In this document: positions 12,511 through 25,473 of the stretch, in pieces
Layout of the letters: each line of letters begins with the position of its first letter
Numbering within the stretch: position 1 is the stretch's first letter
Assembly (NCBI GenBank): GCA_018881555.1
Contig: JACAXG010000064.1
Coordinates: forward strand, 3,911,304 to 3,975,303
Source of the DNA: Amblyornis subalaris
Lineage: Eukaryota > Chordata > Aves > Passeriformes > Ptilonorhynchidae
Length of the DNA: 64,000 nucleotides
Direction: 5' to 3'
The notes under the pieces: generated by a model
The model's input: the letters and a program-made list of their open reading frames with translations, nothing else
Databases searched by the model: none
What the model was told of the DNA's origin: nothing
Translations under genes and position numbers: made by a program

Positions 12511-13972
12511 GTCACGATTTGCCTCTCAGAGCAAATTCCTTACACAAACATTAATCATTGCTGTTACTTTCATGACATAATTAATATATTAATCCGTAAG
12601 AGAAGAGGATTTGGGAAAATCTGGTGCCCCAGTGGTTGGGTTTCTATTTCTGCTGCNCTATTTTCCAGAGCATTTTAACATTTGTTGGGCTGTCACCAGA
12701 AGAAAGGTGAATTACAGCTCAGGCTGGTTTCGCTTAGCACGGATATTTCACCATGGAGATCTGCCTTTGTGCATGTGTTGGATTATATCTAAATTTTCCT
12801 TGATGTTCGCCACCCTGAACTTATATTTACAGCGAATGATTTCACAGATTCCCATTCCATAGCCCAGGGATTTATTTATAGGGAGCGGAAAGAACATTGG
12901 TTTATTTTCTTTACTGATTTGTCACTTTCAATGCTTGTCAGCCAGATTTGAGTTTCGCAAATACACAAAAAAAAAAAGGAGCATGCAAATCCAGCTTATA
13001 TTTGAGGTTTCCCCATATCAAAAGGATTCGGAATTCAAGGAAAATTAAAAAACAAAAAAAAAAGAGAAAGAAAAGCTGAATTAATTTTATTTGGAAAGAA
13101 CTCAATTCTTCTTCAGTATTTCTTTACATAGGATTCCTGGCTTTCCATCAAAAAACACTCCTTCCATAACACCTTACGTTTTTCACCCAGAATGTCTTCA
13201 GATGTTGGAAAAACAAAGTGGTTTTTTGGATAAATCTGCTAAAAAAACCCAAACTGCTCNCCTTTAAAACTTGAAAATTCTCTCTTTCCAAAATCTTTCA
13301 AATCCAGTTCTTAGGCTTTCCTGGTTTTAATTAAAACTCGAAGACTTCTGACAAATACAAACTCTTTGCATGAAAACTTGGATTAAAAAAAGGCCTTTTC
13401 CATCCCTGAAAACTCATTATTTCTTACAGCAGCNATAGGTTTGTTTGGAGTCATAGCTAAAATCCCTTTTCCTCAGTGTTGCGCAAAAGCAAAGACGTTT
13501 TTAGGCAATTCAAGTTGTTATTCCTTGTTTGCAAATAGGGAATATTGTGTGACTTCCTGCAGGGTGTATGGGAACAAAAGACTCCTCACACCCGATATTT
13601 TATCCCACACTCAGGAGTTATTCATCCACCCTCCAAATGAAAACCCTAAATAGAACAGGCAAAGCCTCTCCTTGCCTTCCTCCTTCCCCTATTTCATGAT
13701 GATGAACACCAAGCTCTGGGCGATGAAAAACNCCCATCCATAACTGGAATTTTTTCCCCTCAGTAAACCACAAATAGATACAGGATTGTAAATTTTCTTC
13801 TCCCCACAAACACNTTTTTGAATAACAGCGGTGGACGAAGTCTTAGCACAGAAGACAACAACAACTGAATTCCTCAGGTTTGNCACACAGGGATTGGCTT
13901 TTGTTCCTTCTTTTAATCATNCAGCTTTTGCTTTTTTAGCTTNTGCNTTGTCTTAACCAACCAAAGCTCCGG
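12511..13972. other. AT-rich unique sequence
   Basis: About 1.4 kb of AT-rich DNA with many A and T runs (12965-12978, 13050-13065). No coding potential beyond 83 codons and no recognised repeat family. Confidence 0.55.
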
Positions 13973-13977
13973 AGACA

Positions 13978-14362
13978 GACTGGGAGATTTGGGATTGTTC
14001 AGCCTGGAGAAGNGAAGGCTCCAGGGAGACCTCAGAGCCCCTTCCAGGGCCTAAAGAGAGCTGGAGAGGGACTTGGGACAAGGGACGGAGTGCCAGGACA
14101 AGGTGTGATGGTTTTAAACCAAAAGAGGGTGGGTTTAGATGGGATATTGGGAAGAAATTCTTCCCTGTGAGGGTGGAGAGGCCCTGGCACAGGCTNCCCA
14201 GAGAATCTGTGGCTGTCCCANCCCTGGAAGTGTCCNANGCCAGGTTGGACGGGGCTTGGAGCAACCTGGGATAGTGGGAGATGCCCCTGCCCNTGGCAGG
14301 AGGGTTGGAGCTGGATGATTTTTAAGGTCCCTTCCAGCCCAAATCATTCCATGATTCTGTGA
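13978..14362 (+). mobile_element. CR1 LINE 3' fragment
   Basis: Sense orientation: 'gattgttcagcctggaga', 'gccccttccagggcctaaag', 'gatattgggaagaaattctt', ending in 'ccatgattctgtgac', the degenerate terminal octamer. Confidence 0.93.
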
Positions 14363-14880
14363 CTGCAAAAGACTTCTTGTCCTCCTGTAATCACCATGAT
14401 CAAAAAGCCAATTTACCAGGGGAACAGGGCAGGGTAGGAACCATCCCCACCTTCCCCAGCCTGGACTTGTGTTCCTTGGGGGGTTCTCCAGCCTACAGCC
14501 GACCTAAATGAGAGTCATTTTTCCTGTTATCTTCCTCGGAAAAACTTTCAAAGTGTTTAGTTGGCAGAATTTAAGTTTCCCAGTAACATTAAGGGTTGTG
14601 CTGAGAGTTATTTGGATGCTCCCCAAAGAGAGAAACCTGCTGAGCTCCTGAAAACCATGACAATGTTTACCCAGGCCTTACACAAATAAAAGGTTTTTAT
14701 GGCTGCCATAGGTAATAGCATCCTTAAAAATTATAAATGGAATTTAGATTGCATTAAAAACAATAAAAGAAAAAGCAGCATTATTAAAACCCTAATAAAA
14801 TACGGTGGAAACACTGCTGCAATATTTATATTCTGTAAACACATGAAAGTTGTGAATGGGAAAACTGTGGCCTCCAAATT
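14363..14880. other. Unique AT-rich sequence
   Basis: Contains an A/T-rich run (14695-14850) with a 64-codon open frame; no recognisable feature. Confidence 0.5.
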
Positions 14881-15085
14881 ACAGAATCATTAGGGTTGGA
14901 AAAGACCTTGAAGATCATCAAGTCCAAACTTTGACCCCAAACCACCACGTCTACCCAACCATTCCCACAAGTGCCACATCTACTTGTTTTTGGAACATTT
15001 CCAGGGATGGTGACTCCACTCCTTCCCTGGGGAATCTGTTCCGATGCTCAATCGCTCTCGGAGTGAATGTTTATACATTTGAAAT
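14881..15085 (-). mobile_element. CR1 3' fragment, 'tttgaccccaaaccaccacg' subfamily
   Basis: Reversed tail from 'acagaatcattagggttgg' through 'gtgccacatctacttg' to 'ggggaatctgttccgatgc'. Same subfamily type as the copies near 40.9 and 59.2 kb. Confidence 0.87.
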
Positions 15086-15295
15086 AAACCCTACTTGGAT
15101 TTTCATAACTCCAGGACATTTTTCAAAGGAAAATTCTTCATCTTCACGTGCACCCACCCAGCACTGAAATGGAGGCAGCTCTGGGGAAGGATTCCCGTCC
15201 TTGTGGAACAAGACCAGGGNGCAGGAATGATCCAAAGGAGAACTCCCAAATCCTTGAGGATTCCTCCGATGCATTTTCAGGGTGACTTGACTTAG

Positions 15296-15560
15296 ATCGT
15301 AGAGTGGTTTGGATTGAAAGGAACCTTCCAGATCATCCAGTTCCACTCCTTGCCACGGGCAGGGACACCTTCCACTAGACCAGGTCGCTCCAAGCCCCAT
15401 CCGACCTGGCCTTGAAATTCCAGGGATGGGGAAGCCACGATTTCTCCACTCAACCTCTGCCAGGGCCTCACCGCCCTCACAATAAAGAGTTTTTTTCTCT
15501 TAACTCTGATCTAAAACTCTCCTCTTTTAGGTTTAGTTGCCAAAATGTCTTTCTCAGACT
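15296..15560 (-). mobile_element. CR1 3' fragment
   Basis: Reversed tail starting 'gatcgtagagtggtttgg'. Strong similarity ends near 15482, then a diverged continuation ('ctgatctaaaactctcc'). Confidence 0.88.
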
Positions 15561-16805
15561 GATGTCTGACTTGACAGAGCCTTCCACACCTTGAACCCCG
15601 TGGCTTTTCCGTAGTCCTGCTCACATGTGGCTCTCAAACCACCCCAAAACTTTCTTTGGCTTTGATGCTTAGGAATGTTTTTCCTTTCCAGCCAACATCG
15701 GGCTGAGATGAGTTTTTAGCTCTTTGTCCTGGTGCCAGCTTTATCCTGCAGCTAAAATAATTCTTCCTCCTTCCTGCTGCCTGTCTGGAGGCAGAGTCTG
15801 CAGACCAGGCCCACTCCTACTCAGCTCCCAGCTCCAGCCAAGCTCTTCCAGGCTTTTCTCTTAAAAGAAACTCTTCTCCAGCTCTGGCAGTCCTTGCAGG
15901 TTTTCTTTTCCTGCATGGATTTCAGGCTGCACCATCCTGCCCGNGCGAAGGTGAGAGGACTGGTTTGTGACATTCCCAAGAAACTCCTGGTTTGTATAAA
16001 TATGGAAACTTTGCTCTCATTACTATGTTCTCTGCTTTGCAGCGGTGCAGCATCACAGTCACCTTTTTCACACCTCCCACACAATTAATGTTCTTAACTG
16101 CCCTGTGATTCATTTGTAAACACAGGTGATTTTTCATCTTTTCATCCCAGAAATAAGACAGGGAAGGACCCAGAGGAGTGCATTCGGCTACAGTAAATTA
16201 AGTGAGTGTCTTAAAGGCCAACTCCTGATTTCACTTCAAGGCTTGGTTTTTGTTTTGGAGCCAAACCAAAACTGGAAGGGTTATCCTTGTGCTTCAGGCG
16301 TGGTCACTGGTTCCCACTCCAGCATGAAAGTTTTCAGCCCAAACTTTTCCTGAAATTCTCCATTTGTGGAATCTCTTCTCCATCACTGTCTGATTGTCTC
16401 ACAAGGGATTTCCCTTCATTCCTGCATCTTCCACACTTCAGCTGGGGCTCCTGATTCCTCATCCTGTCTCGGGGCTCTTGCACAAGGTTTGTGTCCCATT
16501 CCTTCGGCACACTTGGGATATCACAGGGATGNCAGTGAGAGGTCAGACGTGTTGATTGCGACAGAATTCACTGAGAGCTTTGTTTTGTAAGGCCAGCCCA
16601 AGACAATGATAAAATTATGATCTGAAAATGGATGGAAAGGATTAATCCCTGTTACTCATCCAGAGATGTTCCTTCCTGTCTCCCTGTTTTGGGATAATCC
16701 CCTTATAGAAATATTTCCTTTTTGTGTTTTGAAAACTCTCAGCATTTCCTAAATCTATACTTAAAAGAACGAAGAAATGCTGGTGGCAGTTGCAGAATGT
16801 TTTCA
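15561..16805. other. Unique intergenic sequence
   Basis: No gene supported. A consensus-like splice donor (GCGAAG then GTGAGA near 15948) stands alone without a convincing exon. Confidence 0.5.
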
Positions 16806-17480
16806 GAGAATCACGGAATGATTTGGNTTGGAAGAGACCTTAAAAATCACCTTGTTCCACCCCCCCCCACCATGGGCAGGGCACTCCACTATCCCACGTT
16901 GCTCCAAGCCCCATCCAACCTGGCCTTGGACACTTCCAGGGATGGGGTAGCCACAGCTTCTCTGGACAACCTGTGCCAGGGCCTCCCCACCCTCACAGGG
17001 AAGAATTGCTTCCNAATATCCCATCTAACCCTTCCCTCTTTCAGTTTAAAGCTATTCCCCCTTGTCCTGTCACTCTATTCCTTGTCCAAAGTCCCTCTCC
17101 AGCTCTCCTGGAGCTGCTTTAGGCACTGGGAGAAACTCTAAGCTCTCCCTGGAACCTTCTCTTCTCCAGGCTGGACACCCNCAGCTCTCCCAGCCTGGCT
17201 CCAGAGCAGAGGGGCTCCAGCCCTNGGATCAACTTGGTGGCATCCTCTGGACTTCTTCCAACAGCTCCACATCCTTCTCATTCAGGAGTCCCAGGGCCGG
17301 ATGCAGCTCTCTGGATGGGTCTCACAGGATCAGAGTAGAGGGGGAGAATCACCTCCCTCGACCTGGTGGCTGCAGTTTTTTTGATGCAACCAGGACAAAC
17401 TTGGATTTCTGGGGTGCAAATGCTCATTGCCAGTAACGTCGACTTTCTCAGGATGGTGTTTGTGGAGGATCTCAGGACCA
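16806..17480 (-). mobile_element. Longest CR1 fragment in the window (~675 bp)
   Basis: Reversed 3' tail that continues past the common truncation zone into 'agagtagagggggagaatc', 'gatgcaaccaggacaaac' and 'ggtgcaaatgctcattgcc', which belong further 5' in CR1. It still does not reach an intact reverse transcriptase frame. Confidence 0.9.
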
Positions 17481-18908
17481 TCTCACCCGAGGCCCAAGGT
17501 CCCACGTTATCCACCCGCACCAGCCAGCTCCCAAGTCCTCCTGGCTCCCTGNCGACGGCACAATTCCGATTAATTCCTGCCACAAACGATCGCACACCCG
17601 CCAACCTCTTTGGCATGGAGGGCACTGTGCAGTGGCCGGGAAAACACACGGAAAAGGAGCAAGGGAAGGGTTGCCAACAGACTAGTGTGGGTCAGACACC
17701 CCAACAAATCCCAGGGCAGCGAGGCAGAGACCTCTTCCCAAGATTTCCTGCTTGGCACCAGGGCACTGGGATTATCTGTCCCTGTCTCTAACTCGTTCGA
17801 ACCCCCCTTTTTAATTACTCGTTTTACAGAGATATTTTGGTTGCNGTGTGTATTAGGCTGAGTTGGGTTATGATTTTTTAATGCCACAAGAGGGAAAAGA
17901 AACCTTTCACTCAGAAGTGACATTCTTTTTGAAATTTGTCTTTTGCAACCAAGATAAACAAAACCGGCGTTCCAGTCTGAGACTAAAGTTTGTTGTTTTG
18001 AACTGCCTGCCTCTAGGGCTCAGTCTGGAAGAGATTTTTTTTTTTCCCCCACTGGAAAGTTCAATATCTGTGAAAACAAAGGTCTGTTTATGTCTTTTAT
18101 CAGCTGGTCACACGAGATATGACTGTGCAGGCACTGCTGCTCCTCTGTGNCGCCCCTTGGAAGCTCAAATGCTTCACAAAACTCAAGTTTAGCAGCACAA
18201 CAAGACCATTTCATCGGGGTCTCATCTGAAGTGGTTGGTGCTTTCGCTCCTCATTAGCTCGGGACTAGGTGAATAATGAACTTCAGACACCAAAACCTCG
18301 GATATTTCAAGCTCATAGACAAGTCAGGCAAGACTTTTTTACAAAAGATTCTTGAATAGAGATGTCTAAATTCTGCTTATTCGGCTTTTTAGGCAGGTAT
18401 CTGTCATTTTTTACCTTGTTCCTTAACTAATCAGTGCCTTCATTTCCTCTCAAGACACAGGAGGATAACAAGGTCATCACCTCAAGGGAAAAGGGANGGA
18501 AAAGGATACTTTGACCTTTCCAAGATGCATGGAAAACCACAGGGAGGAAAATTTTCCATGCTCCAAGACTTTTCATGATCAAGAAAGCTTGTCCTAAGGT
18601 CAGGTCTTTGTTCTCTGTGATTCTTCAGCCACAGAGAATAAAACTCCTGTCAGCAAGCACAGTCTAAAGGTTTCAATCTTGCATCAGACCAAAGATCTTG
18701 CATCAGACCAGAAAAGAAAGTCTGGACATCAGCACTGAACTGAAACTCAACAGTTTTGTCCTCTTTCCAGGAAAAGTTGAGGGCAAAACACAGTTTATTC
18801 CTGCTTCACATCAGTGCCACCTTGGGGAGCAGAGAGAGACCAAGTGCAACCCCAGGCACAGGAGGGAAGAGCTGGCAGGGCAAAGGAAGATGCAGCAAGG
18901 GCAGGGTG
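17481..18908. other. Unique intergenic sequence
   Basis: No gene seen. Contains a small tandem duplication at 18677-18713. Confidence 0.5.
18677..18713. repeat. 19-bp unit tandem duplication
   Basis: 'atcttgcatcagaccaaag' is followed directly by a second copy of its first 16 bases. Confidence 0.9.
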
Positions 18909-18911
18909 GGA

Positions 18912-19225
18912 GAAGTCATAGAAAAGTCATAAAAGTCATAAAAGTTCATAGAAACAAAAAATCACAGAGTGGTTTGGGTTGGAAGGGACCTGGAAGATCA
19001 ACTAATTTCAACCTCCTGCCATGGGCAGGGACAGTTTCCACTAGACCAGGCTGATCCAAGCCTCATCCAACCTGGCCTTGGACACTTCCAGGGATGGCAT
19101 GTCAACAACTTGTCTGTGCCAGGGCCTCGTCACCCTCACAAGGAAGAATTTCTCCTAATATCCANTTTAAATCTACCTTCCTTCAGCTTCAAACCATTCC
19201 CCCTTTTCCCAAGTTCCCAGTGGCA
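18912..19225 (-). mobile_element. CR1 3' fragment with preserved terminal octamer array
   Basis: The plus-strand start (18912-18965) is a run of degenerate 'aagtcata' and 'tcatagaaa' units, the reversed 3'-terminal octamer repeat of CR1. The tail then continues from 'atcacagagtggtttgggtt' to 'cttcagcttcaaaccattcc'. Confidence 0.92.
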
Positions 19226-19689
19226 CATCTCACCTGCCAGTAAGAAACAAACCCTGCCTGCTGATAAATAAAACTGCGACAGGGAAAATCTTACCCCAAT
19301 CCCCTCTTCCCAGCCCTCATTGGAGATGTCTGGGAAATACCCATGGTTTTGTAACGGAGAGAAGAGGGAAAGTGAGATCTGACTGCTTCTGCCAGCAGGG
19401 AGAGACCCGAAATGGGCCTAAATTTGCATTTAGATTTGCTTTTTTGGCAGGAAATGTTTTCTGCCGGGTGCCAGGAGACCCCTTTCGGGCTTGAATTATT
19501 TCTCAGGGAAAAAGAATCAGCAGCAGCTCTTTCATAAGCAGAGGAACTCTGGGGGAGGGCTGTAAAGGCTGGAAGGGGCTGTAAATACTGGGGGAAACGA
19601 GCCAGGGCTGGGAGATGATTCACGAGCTGCCGGTACAGGGGGAGCAGGAGGAGGAAAGGTTTGAATGGGTGTAAGGCAAGGGAGACAGA
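19226..19689. other. Unique intergenic sequence
   Basis: Spacer between two CR1 copies. No feature recognised. Confidence 0.5.
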
Positions 19690-20110
19690 GCAAGCCCTCA
19701 GTGCCATGTCCAGTTTGGTCTTAAACACCCCCAGGGATGGGGACTCCACCAGCTGTCTGGACAGTCCATTCCAATGCTTTACAACCCTTTCCACGGAGAA
19801 ATTCTTCCTCTTTTCAAACCTGAACCTCCTCTGGTGCAGCTTGAGGCCGTTTCTTCTTTTCCAGTTTCCTGGGAGAAGAGGCCAACTCTCACCTGGCTGC
19901 CCTCTCCTGTCAGGGAGTTTAGAGAGCAATAAGGTCCCCTCTGAGCCCTCTTTCCTCCAGGATGAGCCCTCCCAGCTCCCTCAGCTGCTCCTGGTGCTCC
20001 AGACCCTTCCCCAGCTCTTTTCCCTTCCCTGGACATGCTCCAGCCCCTCCATGTCTTTCTTGAGGTGAGGGGCTCAAAACTGGGCACAGGGCTCGAGATG
20101 TGACCACAAC
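19690..20110 (-). mobile_element. CR1 fragment lacking its 3' end
   Basis: Plus-strand 'gtcttaaacacccccaggg', 'gcagcttgaggccgtttc' and 'cagggagtttagagagcaa' match an older CR1 subfamily read backwards. The terminal ~90 bases normally found are missing. Confidence 0.83.
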
Positions 20111-21095
20111 CTGATCATAAAACAATCCATGGTAAAAGAGAACAGACTCAGTATTTAGATACTCTTCAGCAATATTTAGATACTCTATTAACAATAACTC
20201 TATTTTTAGTCATCCACGTAATCCCTGCATCCTACTTCTGGCACAGAACCTTCTCCCAACAACTCTGTCACACACAGGGAGGCAGAGCTGGAGGGCTTGG
20301 TGAGACCAGGGAGACTTCCACAGGACAAGGGGCAGCACAAAGCTGGGTAAACCTTAAATAAAATATAGATCAGACCTTCAGAAGCAAAAGGAGATTGAGG
20401 CAGGTTCTGAAACACTGAAGTGAGGGCAGAGACTTTGTGTGAAAGTCTTGTCCCTGCTTGTTTACTAGAAAATTAAAAATTCAGCAGTTCTGGACCAGAC
20501 TGACTTGATGATATCAGAAATGCATCCTGGAAGGTGAATTTCAGTGGAAAAGGACCCTTAAAAGAGCAGAATATCAAGACAGGAAGCCTGGAATAACACG
20601 TGGCCCCCCAAGGCAGTGCTGAGCTGGCAGCTGGGCTGGCACAGCAGGTTTTGGGTGATTCACCTCACCTGAAACACCTCGAGCGTGGTTTAACCTGTTA
20701 TGTTTTACCTCATTCCCGGGTCTGACTCAGAGAGCAGTGAAATTTGGGCTGTTACCCGGCAGAGCCTGATGCGCTGTGGCCAAACCAGGCNGGAATTACC
20801 TCAGTCCTTTCACTCCTTGTGGTGATTCATTCCCAGTTCTTGCTGGGAACACTTCTGGCTCGGGGAGTTGCAAAGNGGTGTGAATCCCTACTCAGTCAGC
20901 ACAGGTAGGGACCCCACAGTAAACTGAGTCCGGTCCTCACCATGCAGAGAAGAGAATTCAGGTTTTCCAGTGCTCTCCTGATCAGCTTTTCCAGATTTTA
21001 TATCTGTGTTTCACTAAAAGACATTGGTTTACTGAAGCCAAAAGGCTTCTCATACATAATCTTTTGGATAAGAAGGTGTTTAAGGAGATTGGTTG
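20111..21095. other. Unique intergenic sequence
   Basis: Direct short repeats 'tatttagatactctt' at about 20150-20185. No gene supported. Confidence 0.5.
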
Positions 21096-21305
21096 GAATC
21101 ATGGAATATCTCGAGTTGGAAGGGACCCATAAGGATCATCCAGTCCAACTCCTGGCCCTGCACAGGACACCCCGAAAATCACCCATGTGACTGAAGGTGT
21201 CCAAACACTCCTTGAACTTTTTCAGGATTGGGGCTGTGACCACTTCCCTGGGGAGCCTGTTCCAGTGCTTGACCACCCTCTGGGTCAAGAACCAGGTCAG
21301 CAATG
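21096..21305 (-). mobile_element. CR1 3' fragment, 'cctggccctgcacaggacac' subfamily
   Basis: Reversed tail from 'aatcatggaatatctcgag' to 'ctgttccagtgcttgacc'. Same subfamily as the copies at 3.2 and 41.8 kb. Confidence 0.9.
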
Positions 21306-21490
21306 AAACACTCCAATAAAAAAATCAAAAATCCAGTTACGGAAGATAGAGGAAGCTCTTGGAGGCCCAAAAAATTCTCCTGATTATGATTCCAGAGCAG
21401 GAGAGTGGAGGAGAGCTGGCAGGAGAGGGGTGTCCCATGCCAAACACAGCCATGAGCTTGGTCTTGCTGGCTTTTTTATTTAAGTATAAC

Positions 21491-21597
21491 ATCACAGAAT
21501 GGTTTGGGTTGGAAGGAACCTTCAAGATCCTCTCATTCCAACCCCCTGCCATGGACAGGGACACCTTCCACTAGACCAGGTTGCTCCAAGCCCTTAA
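21491..21597 (-). mobile_element. CR1 3' fragment
   Basis: Only the last ~105 bases of the element, well preserved: 'atcacagaatggtttggg' to 'ccaggttgctccaagccc'. Confidence 0.9.
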
Positions 21598-22039
21598 TCT
21601 TAAGAAAATGGNGAAGCTCCTGCTCCTTCTCTCCCAGAAAACAAATACACAAAACAAGCTGGAGTACAACAAGTGGTTTGGTCGAGAACAAGATGNCAGA
21701 GCAGAGGTGAAGCTCTTCAAGTCTCAGTCCAGAAACCCAAGGCCTGCCATCCCTCCCTTGAACCCAAAGCTGATTCCCAGTTGGATAGCTGGTCTTTATC
21801 CTGCGACACCCAAGGCAGCTCATGTAGCATATCCACATCCTTCCCTAGAATTCCATTTCCCGTGGTTATTGATGGATAACAACCTGACAAGGCAATGAGG
21901 GTTGGGATAGGGGCATGGCTGCGAACCCTCCAGGCTTAACAAATCAAAAAATAGTCAATATTGCTCACATTTGTTTTCAGATCTTATCATTTGCGGGCGT
22001 AGGCAGATTGCAGATTTATTGACGACCAACTGAGCCCAG

Positions 22040-22660
22040 CAGTGCCTCAGTCAATCCTGATCACTTCAACCCCCTGCAGGCAGCTGCCCCACCCCTTGCT
22101 GCGCCCTTTATTTTGGTGCCTCACCGCGGGGATGTTCGGGGGTGCAACAGGCAGCGCTGCTTTTGCGAGGGGAGCGACATCAAGCCTGAAATATCCTGGC
22201 TGGCGAGAGAAGCGAATTCCCTCTTTACGCCTGAAAAATCAGAAATGCCCCGATCCGGGAGCGAGGGTTGTTCTGACAACCCATCTCCGNCTGTAATTAT
22301 AGCTGAGGGTTGGGATCCGTCTCGGCAGCAGCTGCTGACTGGCGCTGTCGCCTCCCTTTATAGCTCCAGAGCAGCCAGGGAGCTCCTGAATATTCACGAG
22401 CAGAGTGTTGGGAGCACTGATAAGAGCTCCAGAGAGATTCATCCAACAAAGTCCAGGCTGCCAATCCGCCGGCCCGAGCGTGGTGGGGCTGATGGCCAGC
22501 GGAAGGATCCCGATGAGGGAGTGGAGGGAAAGCTGAAGGGGAATAACAGCGGAGGGAAAGAATGGGTTGCTGGGTTGCTCCATGCTGGGAGCGAATCCCG
22601 GAGCACAGCGGAGAGGGAATGGCAGTGCTGCAGTCACACAGCAGAGTTGCTTGTAAATAA
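22040..22660. other. CpG-richer unique island, candidate conserved element
   Basis: Unusually many CpGs for this part of the window between about 22080 and 22520, free of repeats. Contains a CTGATAAG GATA-type site, a CAGCAGCTGCTG E-box and a TTTATAG word. A 218-codon frame (22113-22769, +) crosses it but runs on into a CR1 and has no known domain, so I do not call it a gene. Enhancer, promoter or chance are all possible. Confidence 0.35.
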
Positions 22661-22739
22661 ACAGGAGTTCAAGGCTTCAAAGGCACGGGAAAGAAAAAGA
22701 GAGGGGTTTTGGCTCAGTGCAAGGAGCATGGGAATGAAG

Positions 22740-22925
22740 CGGCGATGGTTTTNAGCTGAAGGANGGTGAGTTTAGATTGGATATTGGGAAGAAATTCTTC
22801 CCTGTGAGGGTGGTGAGGCACCGGTACANGTTGCCTNGAGAAGCTGTGGCTGTTCCATCCCTGGAAGTGTTCAAGGCCAGGTTGGATGGGGCTTGGAGCA
22901 ACCTGGGATAGTGGAAGGTGGGGCC
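22740..22925 (+). mobile_element. CR1 fragment truncated at both ends
   Basis: Sense orientation from 'tttagattggatattggg' to 'caacctgggatagtgg'. The final ~80 bases are missing. Confidence 0.88.
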
Positions 22926-23250
22926 TGGTGAGGCCCCACAGACAGACACACCCCACTGAGTCAACACAAAGACTCAGGGAAGAGCCACCAACAAGTTCTT
23001 AATCATAGAAAACCGAGGGGAAAAAAACCACCCACTCCTCATGAACTCGGCTCCTTGGCAGCACTGAGTAGCGAGTCCTATCTGTTATCCATGAATAAGA
23101 TCCTTATATCCAGAAACATGGAGTCTGCTGTGGATTAAAACCTCTGCAGAGAGAGTTTGGTGGTGCCCACCTGCCCTGGAGAAGGCCTGCAAAGCCCTAA
23201 ATGAACTTGCTCGAAGCAGACTCTGAACCATGCCCATATATAAATTTAAG
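22926..23250. other. Unique intergenic spacer
   Basis: No feature recognised. Confidence 0.5.
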
Positions 23251-23722
23251 GAATATAAAGGTATTAGAGAGTGTCCGAAGGAGGGCCATGAGGATGGTGA
23301 AGGGCCTGGAGGTGAAGCCATAGGAGGAGTGGCTGAGGTCACTTGGTTTGTTCAGGTGAGGAAGAGGAGGCTGAAGGGAGACATTGAGGTCTGCAGCTTC
23401 CTCACAAGGGGCAGAGGAGGGGCAGGCACTGATCTCTGCCCTCTGGTGACAGTGACAGGGCCCGAGGGAATGGCCTGAAGTTGTGTCAGGGATGGTTTAG
23501 TTTGGATATCAGGAAAAAGTTCTTCATCCAGAGGGTGGTTGGGCACTGGACAGGCTCCCCAGGGAAGTGGTCCCAGCANCAAGCCTGGAAGTTCNAAAAG
23601 CATCTGGACAACCCCCTCAGGCCCATGGTGGGACTCTTGGGGTTGTCCTGTGCAGGGCCACGAGCTGGACTCGATGGTCCTTGTGAGTCCCTTCCAACTC
23701 AGGATATTCTGTGATTCCACAA
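23251..23722 (+). mobile_element. CR1 LINE 3' fragment (~470 bp)
   Basis: Sense orientation of the 'ggacccacaagg' subfamily: begins 'gtccgaaggagggccatga', includes 'ggatatcaggaaaaagttc', ends 'caggatattctgtgattcc'. Confidence 0.92.
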
Positions 23723-25473
23723 TTTTGTGTGCAGGTCCACGTTCTGCCAAGCTTTCCGTGAGGCTGCTTTGCTGACAAACAGTGGGAATGCCAACTGGAG
23801 CAGGCACAGGACTGAGATCTCAGTTTATCACCCAGAGAAGCCAACGCACAGCTTGCACCCAGCAGCAGCTCCCTTTATTATTGCAGATATTATTACAGAT
23901 ATTACCACAGATNTTACAGTAGCCTTGAGCTCTGGCTGGGCCCTGTTGTGCTCCGTGCACACGGAATGAGATCCCTCAGACAAATGGAGCCGTCTGTGAC
24001 AGCCACCCTGAGCTCCCTTTGCNACCAACAGGCACTTCCAGAGGGTAATTCCTCTCATCCTGAAGCAACCAGCTCGATGCTGAGAGATGAATCGTGGCTG
24101 GAAACGCCTGGGTTTCCCCCCTGTTGAGGGGTCTGGCTGAGCAATAGGGTCCTACAATACATTTCTATATTATTTCTGAATAATATTGTATTGTTTCTGA
24201 ATCACAAATTCAGGTCTCCCAGGTGCTGAATGTGAGGATGACAGCTTTTGCTATAGGTCACTGTTTTTCTCCCCATTCCCGAGTAGTTAAACTCATCCAA
24301 GGCTGCCTTTCTTCTTCCCAAGAGATCTTTTACATTTAGACAACTCAAAGCAATCTGCAAATATGAAAAAATTAAGCCCTGTTCCTCTGGGACAACCACT
24401 TGGTGCAGGCCCACGAGGAGATTTGAGCTCTGTCCACCCCTGAAGACAGAAATTATCATTTCCCAGAGTCCATCTCACTGTGTTAGCACTAAAAAACCCC
24501 AAACAGTGCAAGTGTGGGTGTCCTGCAGCCTCACACACCTAAAAAGCTGCAAGATCCTGACATGCTGAAGGGTCAACAAAGCAGTTTGAGGCAGGAGAGT
24601 GTCTTGAAGCTCAGGAATTTAGGCACAGTGTCGTTAAAAGCAGACAGAGGAGCAGCTCTGAGCACTGGCTTCCCAACAGGAAAATCAGGAATGACGAGCA
24701 AAATCCCGNACTTGGGCAGGATGGCTGGGAGAGAGAGCTGCAAAATGCCTGCAGGAGCTTTAAGCAAGGCTTTGGCGTGGGCAGTGAGAGCTGCTGACAC
24801 CAGGGCAGTTCCCTGGCCTTGCTGCGGGGGCTGAGGCACCCTTTGATTGCATCGGAGGGGCTCGCTTTAATGAGAAGCAGCAGCGTTAATTGCTTGGGCT
24901 GGTGCTGCCTGATAAAGCCCTTTCAGAGCTGCCTGGGAAATGGGGCCCTTTTCAGGCCACGCAGACACTCTAAAAACCTCCCCAGACACTCATTTGCTGC
25001 CTGAGAGCAAATCCTCTGCCCCAGCCTCTGCTAAAGAGAGGCTGCAAACTCTCCAGGTCCTCCATCACTGCAACCCAGAGCCCAACTGCCCAGCAAACAA
25101 TCCCAAAAATATCTAAAATAGTGCAGGAAATCCCAGTTGGGGACACGTCTTTGTCCAAGGACTTGGTGGGATGATGCGACCCCACTGAATTATTGATGAA
25201 GAACTTCAAATTTTGCTGTGTCTTTATTGGCTTGGCCTCATTAGCCTGGTTCGTTTGGGATCTTTGCCTCTCCAGAGCGGGAGAGGTTTCCTTGAAACTT
25301 TCCAGTGTGTAAGTTTAAAGAACACAGAATTATCCACAGGATCTCTTAGATTATATAAATATGTGATTTCCTCTTTGCTTATCACTTTTTAATATCATCA
25401 CAGGCAATTTGCACTCGAGCTTGGCTACAACTGGAAAGAGAAGAAACTCCTCCACAAGCAGCCGTGGGCTTCC
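23723..25473. other. Unique intergenic sequence
   Basis: A 12-bp near-tandem repeat lies at 23882-23918. No gene supported; open frames reach about 105 codons without recognisable domains. Confidence 0.5.
23882..23918. repeat. 12-bp tandem repeat, three degenerate units
   Basis: 'gcagatattatt', 'acagatattacc' and 'acagatnttaca' in a row. Confidence 0.75.
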
